From Gammaproteobacteria bacterium (lineage in GTDB: Bacteria > Pseudomonadota > Gammaproteobacteria > Enterobacterales > Psychrobiaceae), in contig JABSRU010000037.1 in assembly GCA_013214965.1 (NCBI GenBank), positions 1 to 41,247 of the forward strand: a stretch of DNA of 41,247 nt, in the 5' to 3' direction. A program made the translations under genes and the position numbers. Numbering within the stretch: the stretch's first letter is position 1; each line of letters starts with the position of its first letter. The notes beneath the pieces are model-generated. The model saw only the letters and a program-made list of their open reading frames with translations. It had not been told where the DNA came from and did not search any database. Shown here piece by piece: positions 1-7,330 of this stretch.

Positions 1-438
1 ATCTCGGATTTTATCGAGTGAGAAACTGCCACGGCTAGCGCTTTTCCAATCTGCGGGACGGTAATACCAAGCTTTCTTTTTACTGGCGTAACTAAAACCC
101 GCGCCCCCCTCCTTTTTACCTAAAATTTTGCTGTGCTGACTGGTCGAACCAGTCAGCCAAATCCAAGCCCCACAGATCTCAATTTCAATACCCGGCAAAT
201 CAATAATCTTGTTTAACGCTTCATTTAATAGATCTGAATAACCAAGCTCACCGGCATCAATTTCGCCTTCAAAATTTTTGAGTGTTTCATAGGCTTGAAC
301 AATGACTTGCATCATTTTGTTAGAGCCGCCGCGATCTGGATGAAATTTAAAAGAAGCTTTTTTATAAGCTTTTTTAATATCATTAGTGGTCAAGGTTCCT
401 GTGAGTTCTAGAATTTTTGCAGCATCTTCAATTTTCAT
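1..438 (-). CDS. DnaJ-domain protein, partial (3' end outside window)
   Basis: The reading frame starts at the ATG at 438 and stays open to the window edge, so only the first 146 residues are visible. The N-terminal 45 residues form a J-domain-like helix pair with the HPD tripeptide in the sequence KFHPDRGGS, the motif that stimulates DnaK-type ATPases. The following segment (about residues 75-140) has the pattern IEIEICGAWIWLTG, then GAGFSYASKKKAWYYRP, which recurs in J-domain proteins of plasmids, phages and ICEs and is not part of classical DnaJ. It lies 12 bp downstream of the preceding minus-strand gene and is probably cotranscribed with it. The role on the element is unknown; a chaperone adaptor for replication or transfer proteins is a guess. 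J-domain assignment is confident, full length is not visible. Confidence 0.8.
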   Translation of the reverse strand, partial: MKIEDAAKILELTGTLTTNDIKKAYKKASFKFHPDRGGSNKMMQVIVQAYETLKNFEGEIDAGELGYSDLLNEALNKIIDLPGIEIEICGAWIWLTGSTSQHSKILGKKEGGAGFSYASKKKAWYYRPADWKSASRGSFSLDKIRD

Positions 439-450
439 GATAAACCCCTG

Positions 451-963
451 TTATTCGTTAAGTTCAATTTGAGAAGCAACCACCAATAACAAATTTTTTC
501 CGTTATCAAGGTTGTAAATTTTAGGGAAAGCGCCACGGCGTAACTTGCCGATTTCACCCGTAAAACCGCCAGCAATTACAACGTAAGATTTACCGATAAT
601 TGGCTTTTGATTTTTAGGGAAATGCTCGTTTAAATAACTTGAAACGAGATCAATAATTCGAGATTGACGCGCCAAATCATCCGGTTTGGCTCGGGCGCAA
701 GTTATCGCTTGAGTTTCAGCTAAAAAACGATAAGCAATAGTTGACCAATAAAGTTTTTCTTTATCGTTCGCGCAAGCGTGGCGGTCAGTGTGATAAATAC
801 GCTCTAGGTGTAATATAGAATTTCTAAAGTCGGCTATTTTGGTTTTAGTCTTTTGATTTTGAGAAATATCATTTTGGTTCGCGCTTGAGCTATCCAACGG
901 TGATACGTTGGTCGCTGCTGCCTGGTTAGTAAGACTTGGTTGTTGTGTAGTGGAATGGCTCAT
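451..963 (-). CDS. Hypothetical protein, 170 aa
   Basis: The frame starts at ATG 963 with a good AGGAG ribosome site 8 bases upstream. The first 45 residues are rich in Ser, Asn and Gln and look disordered. Residues about 45-110 look helical, with ILHLERIYHTDRHACANDKEKLYW, and the C-terminal part contains a Gly-rich stretch (VIAGGFTGEIGKLRRGAF). I do not recognise the family. It precedes the DnaJ-domain gene by 12 bp on the same strand, so the two probably form one transcript. The 5' leader holds a structured element that also precedes the 99-aa gene at 1828-2127. Confidence 0.6.
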   Translation of the reverse strand: MSHSTTQQPSLTNQAAATNVSPLDSSSANQNDISQNQKTKTKIADFRNSILHLERIYHTDRHACANDKEKLYWSTIAYRFLAETQAITCARAKPDDLARQSRIIDLVSSYLNEHFPKNQKPIIGKSYVVIAGGFTGEIGKLRRGAFPKIYNLDNGKNLLLVVASQIELNE

Positions 964-1020
964 AACGTTATCTCCTGGTTAATGTTGGTATCACTTCGGA
1001 ACGGCTTAAACGTCTTGGCT

Positions 1021-1090
1021 ACTGGCCATCGTTCTGATTGGCAAGAGCGCGGAGCGTTTATATACCCTTGCCGATCAGGTTGTGGTCAGT
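1021..1090. repeat. Structured element A, copy 1 (leader of 451-963 gene)
   Basis: A 70-bp element located 58 bp upstream of the start codon at 963. Its counterpart is at 2189-2259. Both share an outer pairing ACTGrCC/GGnCAGT and a long inner stem whose sequence differs between copies while staying paired (here GATCGGCAAG with CTTGCCAATC, on the minus strand), closed by a loop containing GCTCCGCGC. Position in two 5' leaders suggests a cis-regulatory RNA or operator; function is inferred only. Confidence 0.55.
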
Positions 1091-1701
1091 GACTATTAGA
1101 CGTTGCCGTTTCCGTGTGGTGGCAACATAGGAGATACAAGTTGAGTCATGGAATGGAGCAATAACCGCTTTAGTCTTACTTTCCTGGCATCAGTGAAATT
1201 CTTGGTATTTATTACCTGCAGCTGCGTTTTTTTTGCAGCAGCAGGTAATAAATATGTTATTGCTACCTTGAACCAGCAACAGTTTTATCGTTGCAGGTAC
1301 AAGGTAGTGTATTTGGTTTTAGCAATAAAAAGTCTGTCTTTAGACCATCATCAGAGTAATTAAAATCGACGGTTAAGCGGCAACATCATGATAGTTTTGG
1401 GTGATAAGGTGAATGAGGAACGATTGAGCCTAGAGCCCGACACTATGATGATTTTTAGTTGCCGTCAGTCGATATTCATTCCGGTTAAGCCCTAAGCCTG
1501 GGCGCGTACTCTAACGCTTTAGCTTTAGAGTAGGGGGCTGATAACAAATAACTTAGATTGATCGATACAGTCTGTTGGCTTTTTAACAGTCTGTTTCTAT
1601 CAATCTAAATCAGAAATGTCTTAGTCTTGAACCGCAACTTTTTTACCGTTGCCGGTGCACGATAATGTTGTTAGTTTTTGGGTGGGGTTTTATCCTGAAA
1701 T

Positions 1702-1815
1702 CTTTAGAGTTGACCGACTGGCCAAGACAACGGTTTCTATGTTGGCTTGGTTCTGTTTGTCTCACTAGAGGCGAAGACTCGCGGGGAGACTCTACAGAAT
1801 AACAAAGTAGTTCCC
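1702..1815. repeat. Structured element B, copy 1 (3' of 1828-2127 gene)
   Basis: A 114-bp element immediately downstream of the stop of the 99-aa gene. It resembles 2365-2475 downstream of the topoisomerase gene. Two hairpins are shared: CCAAG.CAAC/GTTG.CTTGG at 1722-1750, and a three-tier stem at 1751-1799 (TTCTGT/ACAGAA, GTCTC/GAGAC, GCGA/TCGC around AGAC). The middle and outer tiers change compensatorily in copy 2. It could be an RNA 3' end, a processing site or a small RNA. Confidence 0.55.
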
Positions 1816-1827
1816 GCTTGTTGGTGG

Positions 1828-2127
1828 TTAGAACATTTTAATTAGAAAATTTCTTTGGTTGGCAATTTCAGCTAATTTTTCTGGTGTCGCGTAACAAAGA
1901 TTCTCACAAACTCCGTCGCAAATTCCCGCGCAATTACCTTTAGATTCCAAAAATTCTGACACATCGAGCATCAACGGATTATCAGCATCAATTTCAAACC
2001 GCAATGTGTCATAAAGAGTCTTAATCTCTCTAAAACAATCAATCATTTCAATAACGTTTTGACACTCAAAACGGCGGTGAACAAATAAAGAGTGTAAAGT
2101 TAAAAAATTGTCATTTGAATTATCCAT
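1828..2127 (-). CDS. Hypothetical Cys-containing protein, 99 aa
   Basis: Starts at ATG 2127 with GAGGT seven bases upstream. The protein is acidic with a helical N-terminal half and a cysteine cluster near residues 67-78 (CAGICDGVCENLC) that could bind metal or form disulphides; there is no signal peptide. I do not recognise the family. It is bounded on both sides by structured elements: element A in its leader and element B directly after its stop, the same flanks seen around neighbouring genes. Confidence 0.6.
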   Translation of the reverse strand: MDNSNDNFLTLHSLFVHRRFECQNVIEMIDCFREIKTLYDTLRFEIDADNPLMLDVSEFLESKGNCAGICDGVCENLCYATPEKLAEIANQRNFLIKMF

Positions 2128-2188
2128 AATAATACCTCGATATCAATTATAAGTTGTTAGCATTTTGGTAGTGCTAGACCCTCTGTTT

Positions 2189-2259
2189 ACTGTCCATCGT
2201 TCTAAATTGCAAAAGCGCGAAGCGATTTATCCCCTTTTGCAATTTTTGATGTGGTCAGT
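2189..2259. repeat. Structured element A, copy 2 (leader of 1828-2127 gene)
   Basis: Matches copy 1 in layout: outer ACTG/CAGT and CC/GG pairings, inner stem AAATTGCAAAAG/CTTTTGCAATTT (perfect 12 bp on the minus strand) and a loop containing GCTTCGCGC. Compared with copy 1 the inner stem differs in sequence yet stays complementary, which is evidence for a conserved RNA or cruciform fold and not mere sequence conservation. Confidence 0.55.
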
Positions 2260-2307
2260 AACAGCTTTAAAGGTCTGCACTATCTCTGTGATATCAACTT
2301 AGGAAAT

Positions 2308-2351
2308 ATTAATATTTTTATTAATATTTTTATTAATATTTTTATTAATAA
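2308..2351. repeat. 12-bp AT tandem repeat
   Basis: About 3.5 perfect copies of a 12-bp unit TTAATATTTTTA lie between elements A and B. A perfect short tandem is prone to slippage and may vary in copy number between isolates. No gene overlaps it convincingly. Confidence 0.8.
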
Positions 2352-2364
2352 TTTAATTTTATTC

Positions 2365-2475
2365 TTTAGAGTCGACCGTATGGTCAAGACAACGTATTTT
2401 TGTTGGCTTGGTTCTATTAGCCTCATTAGAGACGAAGACTCGCTAGGAGGCTAATAGAATGACGTAGGACTTCCC
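2365..2475. repeat. Structured element B, copy 2 (3' of topoisomerase gene)
   Basis: Lies directly after the topoisomerase stop codon. Shares TTTAGAGTYGACCG, the CAAGACAAC/GTTGGCTTG hairpin and a second hairpin TTCTATTA/TAATAGAA, GCCTC/GAGGC, CGA/TCG around AGAC with copy 1. Relative to copy 1 the GTCTC/GAGAC tier becomes GCCTC/GAGGC, a compensatory change. Confidence 0.55.
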
Positions 2476-2480
2476 ATTAA

Positions 2481-4811
2481 TTAAAATTTTGGTTCACCAT
2501 TTCTATCAAAATAAGTTTGTTTACAAGTAGGGAAACCAGCACACCCATACCAAACTGTTTCTTTTTTTAATTTACCTTTACCTTTAATAGATATTCTCCT
2601 TATTAAAGATTTAGAACATTGACCACAATTAAACTTAGTTATATCTAAAGGGTCTGTTGGTTTTGTATCTGGCTTCCCTCTACAATCAGATAAAGTTTTT
2701 TTACATTCTGGATAACCGGTACAAGCCCAAAAGAAACCCTTTTGATTATTTGATGTTCTTTTTCTTCGCTTCATAGGTTTATTACAATCAGGGCAAGAAT
2801 AAGTTTCTAAGCTCTTATAATCAGGTTTACCGGCTTTATCCGGTAAAGAAGTCTTACACTCAGGGTAACGATTACACCCCCAAAATACGCCATTAGAGCC
2901 CTTGATTTTTTTTAAAATACCGTCCTGGCATTTAGAACATTTGTGAGTTTTTATTTTAATCTCTAATCCGTTAAGCTTAAGATCATCAATTTGATTACCG
3001 ATAAAAACCATTAATTCGTTAATAAAGTTTTCAGCGGTATTACTGCCCTGCTCTATCATTAATTGTTGCTCATGCCACAAAGCAGTCATATCTGGACTAG
3101 TAGCTATCTCTGGTAATGCATTAAAAAATTGCTGGCCGATAGACGAACTAATAACTTTTTTCCCTTTCTCAATTAAAAATCCAATATCAAATAATTTTTT
3201 TATAATTACGTCCCTGGTGCGGGATGTACCAATGCCTCCATGCTCGCCTTTTTTATCTTTGTCTTTATCAACGAGTAGTTTTTTTATGCCTGGATCTTTA
3301 ATGTATTTAGCGATCCGGGTTAAATCTATTAATAACGATGCCATCGTATATAAAGGAAGTGGTTTAGTTTCTTTATTTAACACGGTTGATTTTTGACAAA
3401 TACCGATATCTGACTGATTAAGTGATGCTAAATCTAACGCAATAAAATCATCGACCGGCGCGTCATCATCAACCAATTTTTTATAAAGGACTGTCCAGCC
3501 ATCTTTAAGTATAATTTTACTCGACACTGAAAAAGTATGACCAGCGCAATCTATTGAAATTTTGGTCTCTTGGTATTGTTGTTTAGGATAAAACTGAGCG
3601 ACATAGGCTTGAGCGATTATTAAGTAAATATTTCTCAGTGGTTCGCTTAAGGTTGTTAGATCAACAATTGCTTCAGTTGGAATAATAGCGTGATGGGCGC
3701 TAACATTATTATTGTTAAAGGCGCGGCTTTTAATAGTAGGATCTGTTTTAGTAACAGGCTCGGTAAACTCAATAGCGGTTTGAGAAATTGCCTTAAGCAC
3801 CCGACCAACATCGGCGTGTTGTTCCTCATTAAGATATTGACAATCACTCCCGTTATAGGTGATAAGCCGGTATTTTTCCCGCAGTTCCTGAGTAATTTTC
3901 ATTACCTGATCAGGTTTGTAGTTAAATTTCTTAGACGCATCAACTTGTAGTTTTAGCATGTTATAGGGTAAAGGTGGGCTCAACTCCTTAATCTCTATTT
4001 TCACATTGGCGATAGTAGCAGTGTTTCCCTGGCACTGTATTGCTATATTATTTGCAAAAGATTTGTCAACTAACCTATTTTTATCATCGATTGGTGCATC
4101 ATCAGCCGGGCAATATTTAGCGGAAAATTGAAACGAAGAAAATTGAAAATCCCCCATTATGTCAAAATAAAATTGTTTTTCATGATTAGCATTGGCTCGG
4201 TCTCGATTAACAACCAAACCGAGTATTGGGGTTTGAACTCGGCCAACACTTAATACCCCATCATACCCACACTCTTGTGCAAATAAAGTATAAGCCCGGC
4301 TCATATTAAATCCATAAAGTTGATCTCCAATACTTTGAGCAAATGCTGACTGATAGAGGCCATAATATTTTTTATTATCAGTTAGGTTTGCTAGGGCTCT
4401 TTGCACGATCCGTAAATTGTTGTCATTAGTTATAAAACGTTGAACAGGTTTTTGATAACCAACACACGTTAATATTTCATCGACTATCAGTTGTCCATGA
4501 GCATCATTATCACCACAATGTACAATAGAGTTAGATTGTTTAATCAATGAAAGAATCGCACCAAATTGAGCTTTAGTTTTACTTTTAACTTTATATTTAA
4601 TCGGTGAGTGGTAAATAGGTAAATCGTCAAGTGACCATTTTTTATATTTACTGTCATAATCGGCAGGTTCGTATGGTTCTAACATATGACCGATACACCA
4701 AGTTACTACATCGTCACCGCACACATAATGCGTTTGATGATGTTCGCCACCACCCAACCCATCTACTATAGCCTTAGCTAAATTTGGTTTTTCCGCTATA
4801 AATAACCGCAT
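2481..4811 (-). CDS. DNA topoisomerase III (type IA), plasmid TraE/ICE type
   Basis: A 776-residue type IA topoisomerase, which passes single DNA strands through a transient tyrosine-linked break; plasmid copies assist decatenation or conjugative DNA processing. The N-terminus MRLFIAEKPNLAKAIVDGLGG begins the TOPRIM fold, with the acidic cluster HCGDNDAHGQ near residue 98. The core has SVGRVQTPILGLVVNRD (about 188-204) and the catalytic region LITYNGSDCQYL, with Tyr319 the likely nucleophile. The C-terminus carries three four-cysteine zinc ribbons (about 625-775). The usual Arg two residues after the catalytic Tyr is Gly here (codon 3849-3851), which is unusual and could impair cleavage. AGGAG lies ten bases before the ATG. 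It is transcribed divergently from the small HTH gene at 4964. Confidence 0.93.
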   Translation of the reverse strand: MRLFIAEKPNLAKAIVDGLGGGEHHQTHYVCGDDVVTWCIGHMLEPYEPADYDSKYKKWSLDDLPIYHSPIKYKVKSKTKAQFGAILSLIKQSNSIVHCGDNDAHGQLIVDEILTCVGYQKPVQRFITNDNNLRIVQRALANLTDNKKYYGLYQSAFAQSIGDQLYGFNMSRAYTLFAQECGYDGVLSVGRVQTPILGLVVNRDRANANHEKQFYFDIMGDFQFSSFQFSAKYCPADDAPIDDKNRLVDKSFANNIAIQCQGNTATIANVKIEIKELSPPLPYNMLKLQVDASKKFNYKPDQVMKITQELREKYRLITYNGSDCQYLNEEQHADVGRVLKAISQTAIEFTEPVTKTDPTIKSRAFNNNNVSAHHAIIPTEAIVDLTTLSEPLRNIYLIIAQAYVAQFYPKQQYQETKISIDCAGHTFSVSSKIILKDGWTVLYKKLVDDDAPVDDFIALDLASLNQSDIGICQKSTVLNKETKPLPLYTMASLLIDLTRIAKYIKDPGIKKLLVDKDKDKKGEHGGIGTSRTRDVIIKKLFDIGFLIEKGKKVISSSIGQQFFNALPEIATSPDMTALWHEQQLMIEQGSNTAENFINELMVFIGNQIDDLKLNGLEIKIKTHKCSKCQDGILKKIKGSNGVFWGCNRYPECKTSLPDKAGKPDYKSLETYSCPDCNKPMKRRKRTSNNQKGFFWACTGYPECKKTLSDCRGKPDTKPTDPLDITKFNCGQCSKSLIRRISIKGKGKLKKETVWYGCAGFPTCKQTYFDRNGEPKF

Positions 4812-4857
4812 AATATATGAACTCCTGATAACTAGTTGTTCTATTTATAAGAAAACA

Positions 4858-4957
4858 TTGTGATATAATACTTTCAAATAAAAAATAATACAAAATAGTT
4901 CACATTTGAAACAAAAAGGTCCGTTTGTGATACAATTTATATCAAGATTAATTGAGA
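4858..4957 (+). promoter_or_regulatory. Promoter region of the small HTH gene, with duplicated extended -10
   Basis: Two near-identical 12-mers, TTGTGATATAAT (4858-4869) and TTGTGATACAAT (4925-4936), each contain an extended -10 (TGATATAAT, TGATACAAT). The second sits 27 bp before the start codon at 4964, with TTGAAA 19 bp upstream as a possible -35. The repeat could also be an operator for the encoded HTH protein. GAGAGG at 4954-4959 is the ribosome site. Confidence 0.5.
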
Positions 4958-4963
4958 GGCAAA

Positions 4964-5218
4964 ATGACTTTGATCACTTCAGAACAAATTAAAGCGTGTA
5001 GGGCAATTCTTGGCTGGTCAATTAAAGAATTATCGGAGCAATCAGGTGTTTCAATTTCAACATTAAAAAGAATTGAACAAAGAAGTGGATACCCACATTG
5101 TCGTATTGAAAATATAGAACAAATACGAGCAACCTTTGAAAATACCGACCGAGTACATTTGCCTGATTCTCGAACCGTTGTTATTATCTACCTTGACGAT
5201 AAAGCCATTATTGAATAA
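4964..5218 (+). CDS. Small XRE/Cro-type HTH regulator, 84 aa
   Basis: The frame extends four codons upstream, but GAGAGG five bases before the ATG at 4964 supports that start. Residues about 5-60 form a helix-turn-helix of the XRE class: LITSEQIKACRAILGWSIKELSEQSGVSISTLKRIEQ, typical of small transcriptional repressors on mobile elements. The last 25 residues lack a recognised domain. It is divergent from the topoisomerase gene and convergent with the tail of the transfer operon, so it may control its own promoter, and possibly the divergent topoisomerase gene. Direct repeats in the promoter are candidate binding sites. The target is inferred from position. Confidence 0.85.
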   Translation: MTLITSEQIKACRAILGWSIKELSEQSGVSISTLKRIEQRSGYPHCRIENIEQIRATFENTDRVHLPDSRTVVIIYLDDKAIIE

Positions 5219-5223
5219 ATAAA

Positions 5224-5670
5224 TCAGGGAATTTCACATACCTGCCCATCGTTTCTTTCCCTGCATTGTTCTAATTCACATTGCTCTCTTTCACTCCAAG
5301 TATCATATTGATCACATGTTTGAACGATAGAACCTGGGCCTCCTTCACCTATACAGGCAGCTCTTTGTGCTTCATTTTGAATAATATTACAATCCACAGC
5401 AACTTCAGAAGTAACGTTTCCATCTTTATCACGGTTACGGCATTTAGGAGGGCTTTCAAACATACCTAGAGTTGCTTTGTAGACGGCCCATTTAGCAAAA
5501 ATTATGTCACATTCAGCTGGGTTGGTATCTAAAGTAATTGTGCCAAAAACACATACAACGGCTTCACAGGCTAATAACTCACCTTTTTTGAAAAAGCCAG
5601 CACTAACATTTGATGAAAAACTGCTTATTGATATCAAAAATAATAAAATTAATATATTAGATTTTAACAT
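5224..5670 (-). CDS. trbM: TrbM-like conjugal transfer protein
   Basis: A 148-residue exported protein with a signal peptide (MLKSNILILLFLISISSFSSNVSA). The mature part starts with ACEAVVCVFGTITLDTNPAEC, the cysteine pattern of TrbM proteins of P-type conjugation systems (ACEAILCL...PSEC). It has ten or more cysteines overall and an extra C-terminal Cys-rich tail (CDQYDTWSEREQCELEQCRERNDGQVCEIP), probably disulphide-bonded in the periplasm. It is the last gene of the minus-strand transfer operon, 11 bp after the lipoprotein gene. GAGGT lies before the ATG. TrbM's precise job in mating pair formation is not established. Confidence 0.75.
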   Translation of the reverse strand: MLKSNILILLFLISISSFSSNVSAGFFKKGELLACEAVVCVFGTITLDTNPAECDIIFAKWAVYKATLGMFESPPKCRNRDKDGNVTSEVAVDCNIIQNEAQRAACIGEGGPGSIVQTCDQYDTWSEREQCELEQCRERNDGQVCEIP

Positions 5671-5681
5671 TACAACACCTC

Positions 5682-6326
5682 TTAATTTAAAATACCGGTT
5701 ATTAAAAGTTGATTAGGTGTTAACTCTTTTGGCATTGCAAAAACTCTCACACCTTTCGAAATTGAATAATTATCTTTAGTTTTGCTCCATGAAGTAATGT
5801 GATAAATGTTTTTCTCTGGCACACCGGCTAATTGCAACGCATCTGATATATAACGAGCTCGTTGAGCTGATAAAATTTCAACCCCAACATTACTTTTTCC
5901 GTGACTATGACCGACGATCATATAAGAGCTAGAACCTAGCTCGGTGAGTATTTTTTCAACAATTATTTTAGAATCAATAATCTTTGCGGACTCGTTATAG
6001 AAATCAACATCGATATACTGTAAATCAGATATAGTAATTTTTACTGTTGTTGTCTCCTTTTTAGGTGGTTCCATTTCTAGCGCTACCTTTGTAGGAACTT
6101 CAGTGAATTTTTTAGCAGGTACTTGTTCTAGTTCATCTAAGATAATTATACTAACTGGTGTTAGTAGATCAGCAGGCATGAGATCGAATTTTTGGCTAAA
6201 ATCATGCCTCAGAATCCGGTAATCCTGATTCAGTTTAAAAATAGATTCTCTCATCACCATTGTTGATGAACAACCCATAATAACTAATGTAGATAGTCCG
6301 ACGCTAAAGTATCGTTTAAAAGTCAT
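5682..6326 (-). CDS. OmpA-family lipoprotein of the transfer operon
   Basis: A 214-residue lipoprotein: signal peptide followed by a lipobox ending VIMGC with acylated Cys19, and Ser after it, favouring outer-membrane sorting. Residues about 110-205 resemble an OmpA-like peptidoglycan-binding domain (YMIVGHSHGKSNVGVEILSAQRARYISDALQLAGVPEKNI...GVRVF). In the transfer operon it sits where VirB7-like lipoproteins or peptidoglycan-anchoring accessory factors are found, so it may tether the secretion channel's outer-membrane complex to the cell wall. It overlaps the preceding gene by 11 bp, suggesting translational coupling. Role is inferred from domain and context. Confidence 0.75.
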   Translation of the reverse strand: MTFKRYFSVGLSTLVIMGCSSTMVMRESIFKLNQDYRILRHDFSQKFDLMPADLLTPVSIIILDELEQVPAKKFTEVPTKVALEMEPPKKETTTVKITISDLQYIDVDFYNESAKIIDSKIIVEKILTELGSSSYMIVGHSHGKSNVGVEILSAQRARYISDALQLAGVPEKNIYHITSWSKTKDNYSISKGVRVFAMPKELTPNQLLITGILN

Positions 6327-6678
6327 AATTAGGACTCCTTGTAGCGGATATTAGTTTATTGTCGTAATCAATAACTAAAGTGTTTTTATTACCAATTGCC
6401 ATTAATAAAGCATCAGTTTTTGACATTAGAAGATTTTTACGTTGAAATCCAATTTTTGCTAATAAGATAGCCTTGGCATCATCAGGAGAATTTCTGCCGA
6501 TATATACTCGATAGCCTGTTCCCTCTACAATGTACTCAATCAGCTCTTTAACATTTGATAATTCATCAGGATAAACCGTTCTAACCATAAATTTCAGTTC
6601 GTTGATTTGAGCAGAGGCAGTATTAATTAAACTGGATAAAAGAAAAATTAAAGATAATTTTTTAATTGATAAATTCAT
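6316..6678 (-). CDS. Secreted STN/N0-like protein (PilL N-terminal type)
   Basis: The start at 6678 is chosen because AGGAG lies nine bases upstream and a signal peptide follows (MNLSIKKLSLIFLLSSLINTASA). The mature 97 residues (FMVRTVYPDELSNVKELIEYIVEGTGYRVYIG, then MSKTDALLMAIG, then LVIDYDNKLISATR) resemble the N0/STN-like domain of PilL and related ICE proteins, a fold also found in secretins and in some VirB7 proteins. It overlaps the upstream VirB10 C-terminal gene by 17 bp and the downstream lipoprotein gene by 11 bp, so expression is tightly coupled. A part in the outer-membrane core complex is likely but inferred. Confidence 0.6.
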   Translation of the reverse strand: MNLSIKKLSLIFLLSSLINTASAQINELKFMVRTVYPDELSNVKELIEYIVEGTGYRVYIGRNSPDDAKAILLAKIGFQRKNLLMSKTDALLMAIGNKNTLVIDYDNKLISATRSPNYDF

Positions 6679-7330
6679 GAAAAACACTCCTGAATGGTTT
6701 GATTCTTCTCGATTTCTCAATGAAGATATTGAACGTTTTACCGCTATTAATAGTGATGGTTGGCACAAGTTTTAAATACTTAGCAGCTAGAGGTTGCACT
6801 TGAGTACGTGCTGAATTAGCAACTTCAGCTTTGGTGTCTACTTTACCGGTAATGCCCCCGGTTTGTTTGCCATCAGCGCCACTGGATACAATGGCATAAG
6901 CCATTACTCCCATAAACTGAGCAAAAAAGTGGTAATTAACCTCGTCTTTAATGCCTCCAACACCTTCATGATCAACAGCTGAGTCCCGTGACATATCAAT
7001 AACTACATCATCTGGACGTTCGATACTTTTGATTAGATAAGCAACTCTGGCATTAATAGGTTCGTTTACATTAGCCAGTCGTATTACCTTGCCATGAATA
7101 ACAGAGCCAGTTGGAATTAAGACATAATTCCATTGCGTATCGTAAACATCGTGTGAAACATACGCACGAAATGAACCAACGTAATCAGAAATTAATTTTT
7201 GGGCTAAAACGGCTTTAATAACCGTTGTAGTTCCTAACCTTGGATAATTATTTTCAGGATTTGCTTCTTTTGCATTTATTGAATGACTTAATAAAGCGAT
7301 AGCAACACCATGCTTAAATAAGTTTTTCAT
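6662..7330 (-). CDS. virB10: VirB10/TrbI C-terminal domain as a separate exported protein
   Basis: The 222-residue product matches the periplasmic/outer-membrane beta-barrel domain of VirB10: TTTVIKAVLAQKLISDYVGSF, AYVSHDVYD, LIPTGSVIHGKV, then the antenna region and the closing PTITINSGKTFNIFIEK. Normal VirB10 proteins carry this domain on an inner-membrane-anchored N-terminus. Here that N-terminus is the upstream gene, and this gene begins with its own short signal-like sequence (MKNLFKHGVAIALLSHSINA). The start overlaps the upstream stop as ATGA, so the two are translationally coupled. It would form the outer-membrane core with VirB9. The split could be real or an old frameshift stabilised by a new start; the signal-like sequence favours the first. 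Confidence 0.85.
   Translation of the reverse strand: MKNLFKHGVAIALLSHSINAKEANPENNYPRLGTTTVIKAVLAQKLISDYVGSFRAYVSHDVYDTQWNYVLIPTGSVIHGKVIRLANVNEPINARVAYLIKSIERPDDVVIDMSRDSAVDHEGVGGIKDEVNYHFFAQFMGVMAYAIVSSGADGKQTGGITGKVDTKAEVANSARTQVQPLAAKYLKLVPTITINSGKTFNIFIEKSRRIKPFRSVFHEFIN

Larger units (their letters stand above)
964..1827. ncRNA. Gene-free, densely hairpinned 860-bp intergenic region
   Basis: No convincing gene lies here; a 71-codon plus-strand frame at 1148-1363 runs straight through two hairpins and has no ribosome site. Visible stem-loops include 1101-1126 (GTTGCC/GGCAAC), 1206-1254 (14-bp arms around a T run), 1263-1306 (CTACCTTG/CAAGGTAG), 1377-1468 (CGGCAAC/GTTGCCG plus an inner stem), 1507-1532 (TACTCTAA/TTAGAGTA) and 1553-1608 (TTAGATTGAT/ATCAATCTAA). 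Such continuous pairing suggests one or more structured RNAs. Strand is not certain because the arms are symmetric; neighbouring genes run on the minus strand. Confidence 0.5.

Noticed and set aside
1148-1363. 71-codon plus-strand frame
   Set aside because: It runs through two large inverted repeats, has no ribosome site and no recognisable protein features.
3690-3950. 86-codon plus-strand frame inside the topoisomerase gene
   Set aside because: Antisense shadow of a well-supported conserved gene.
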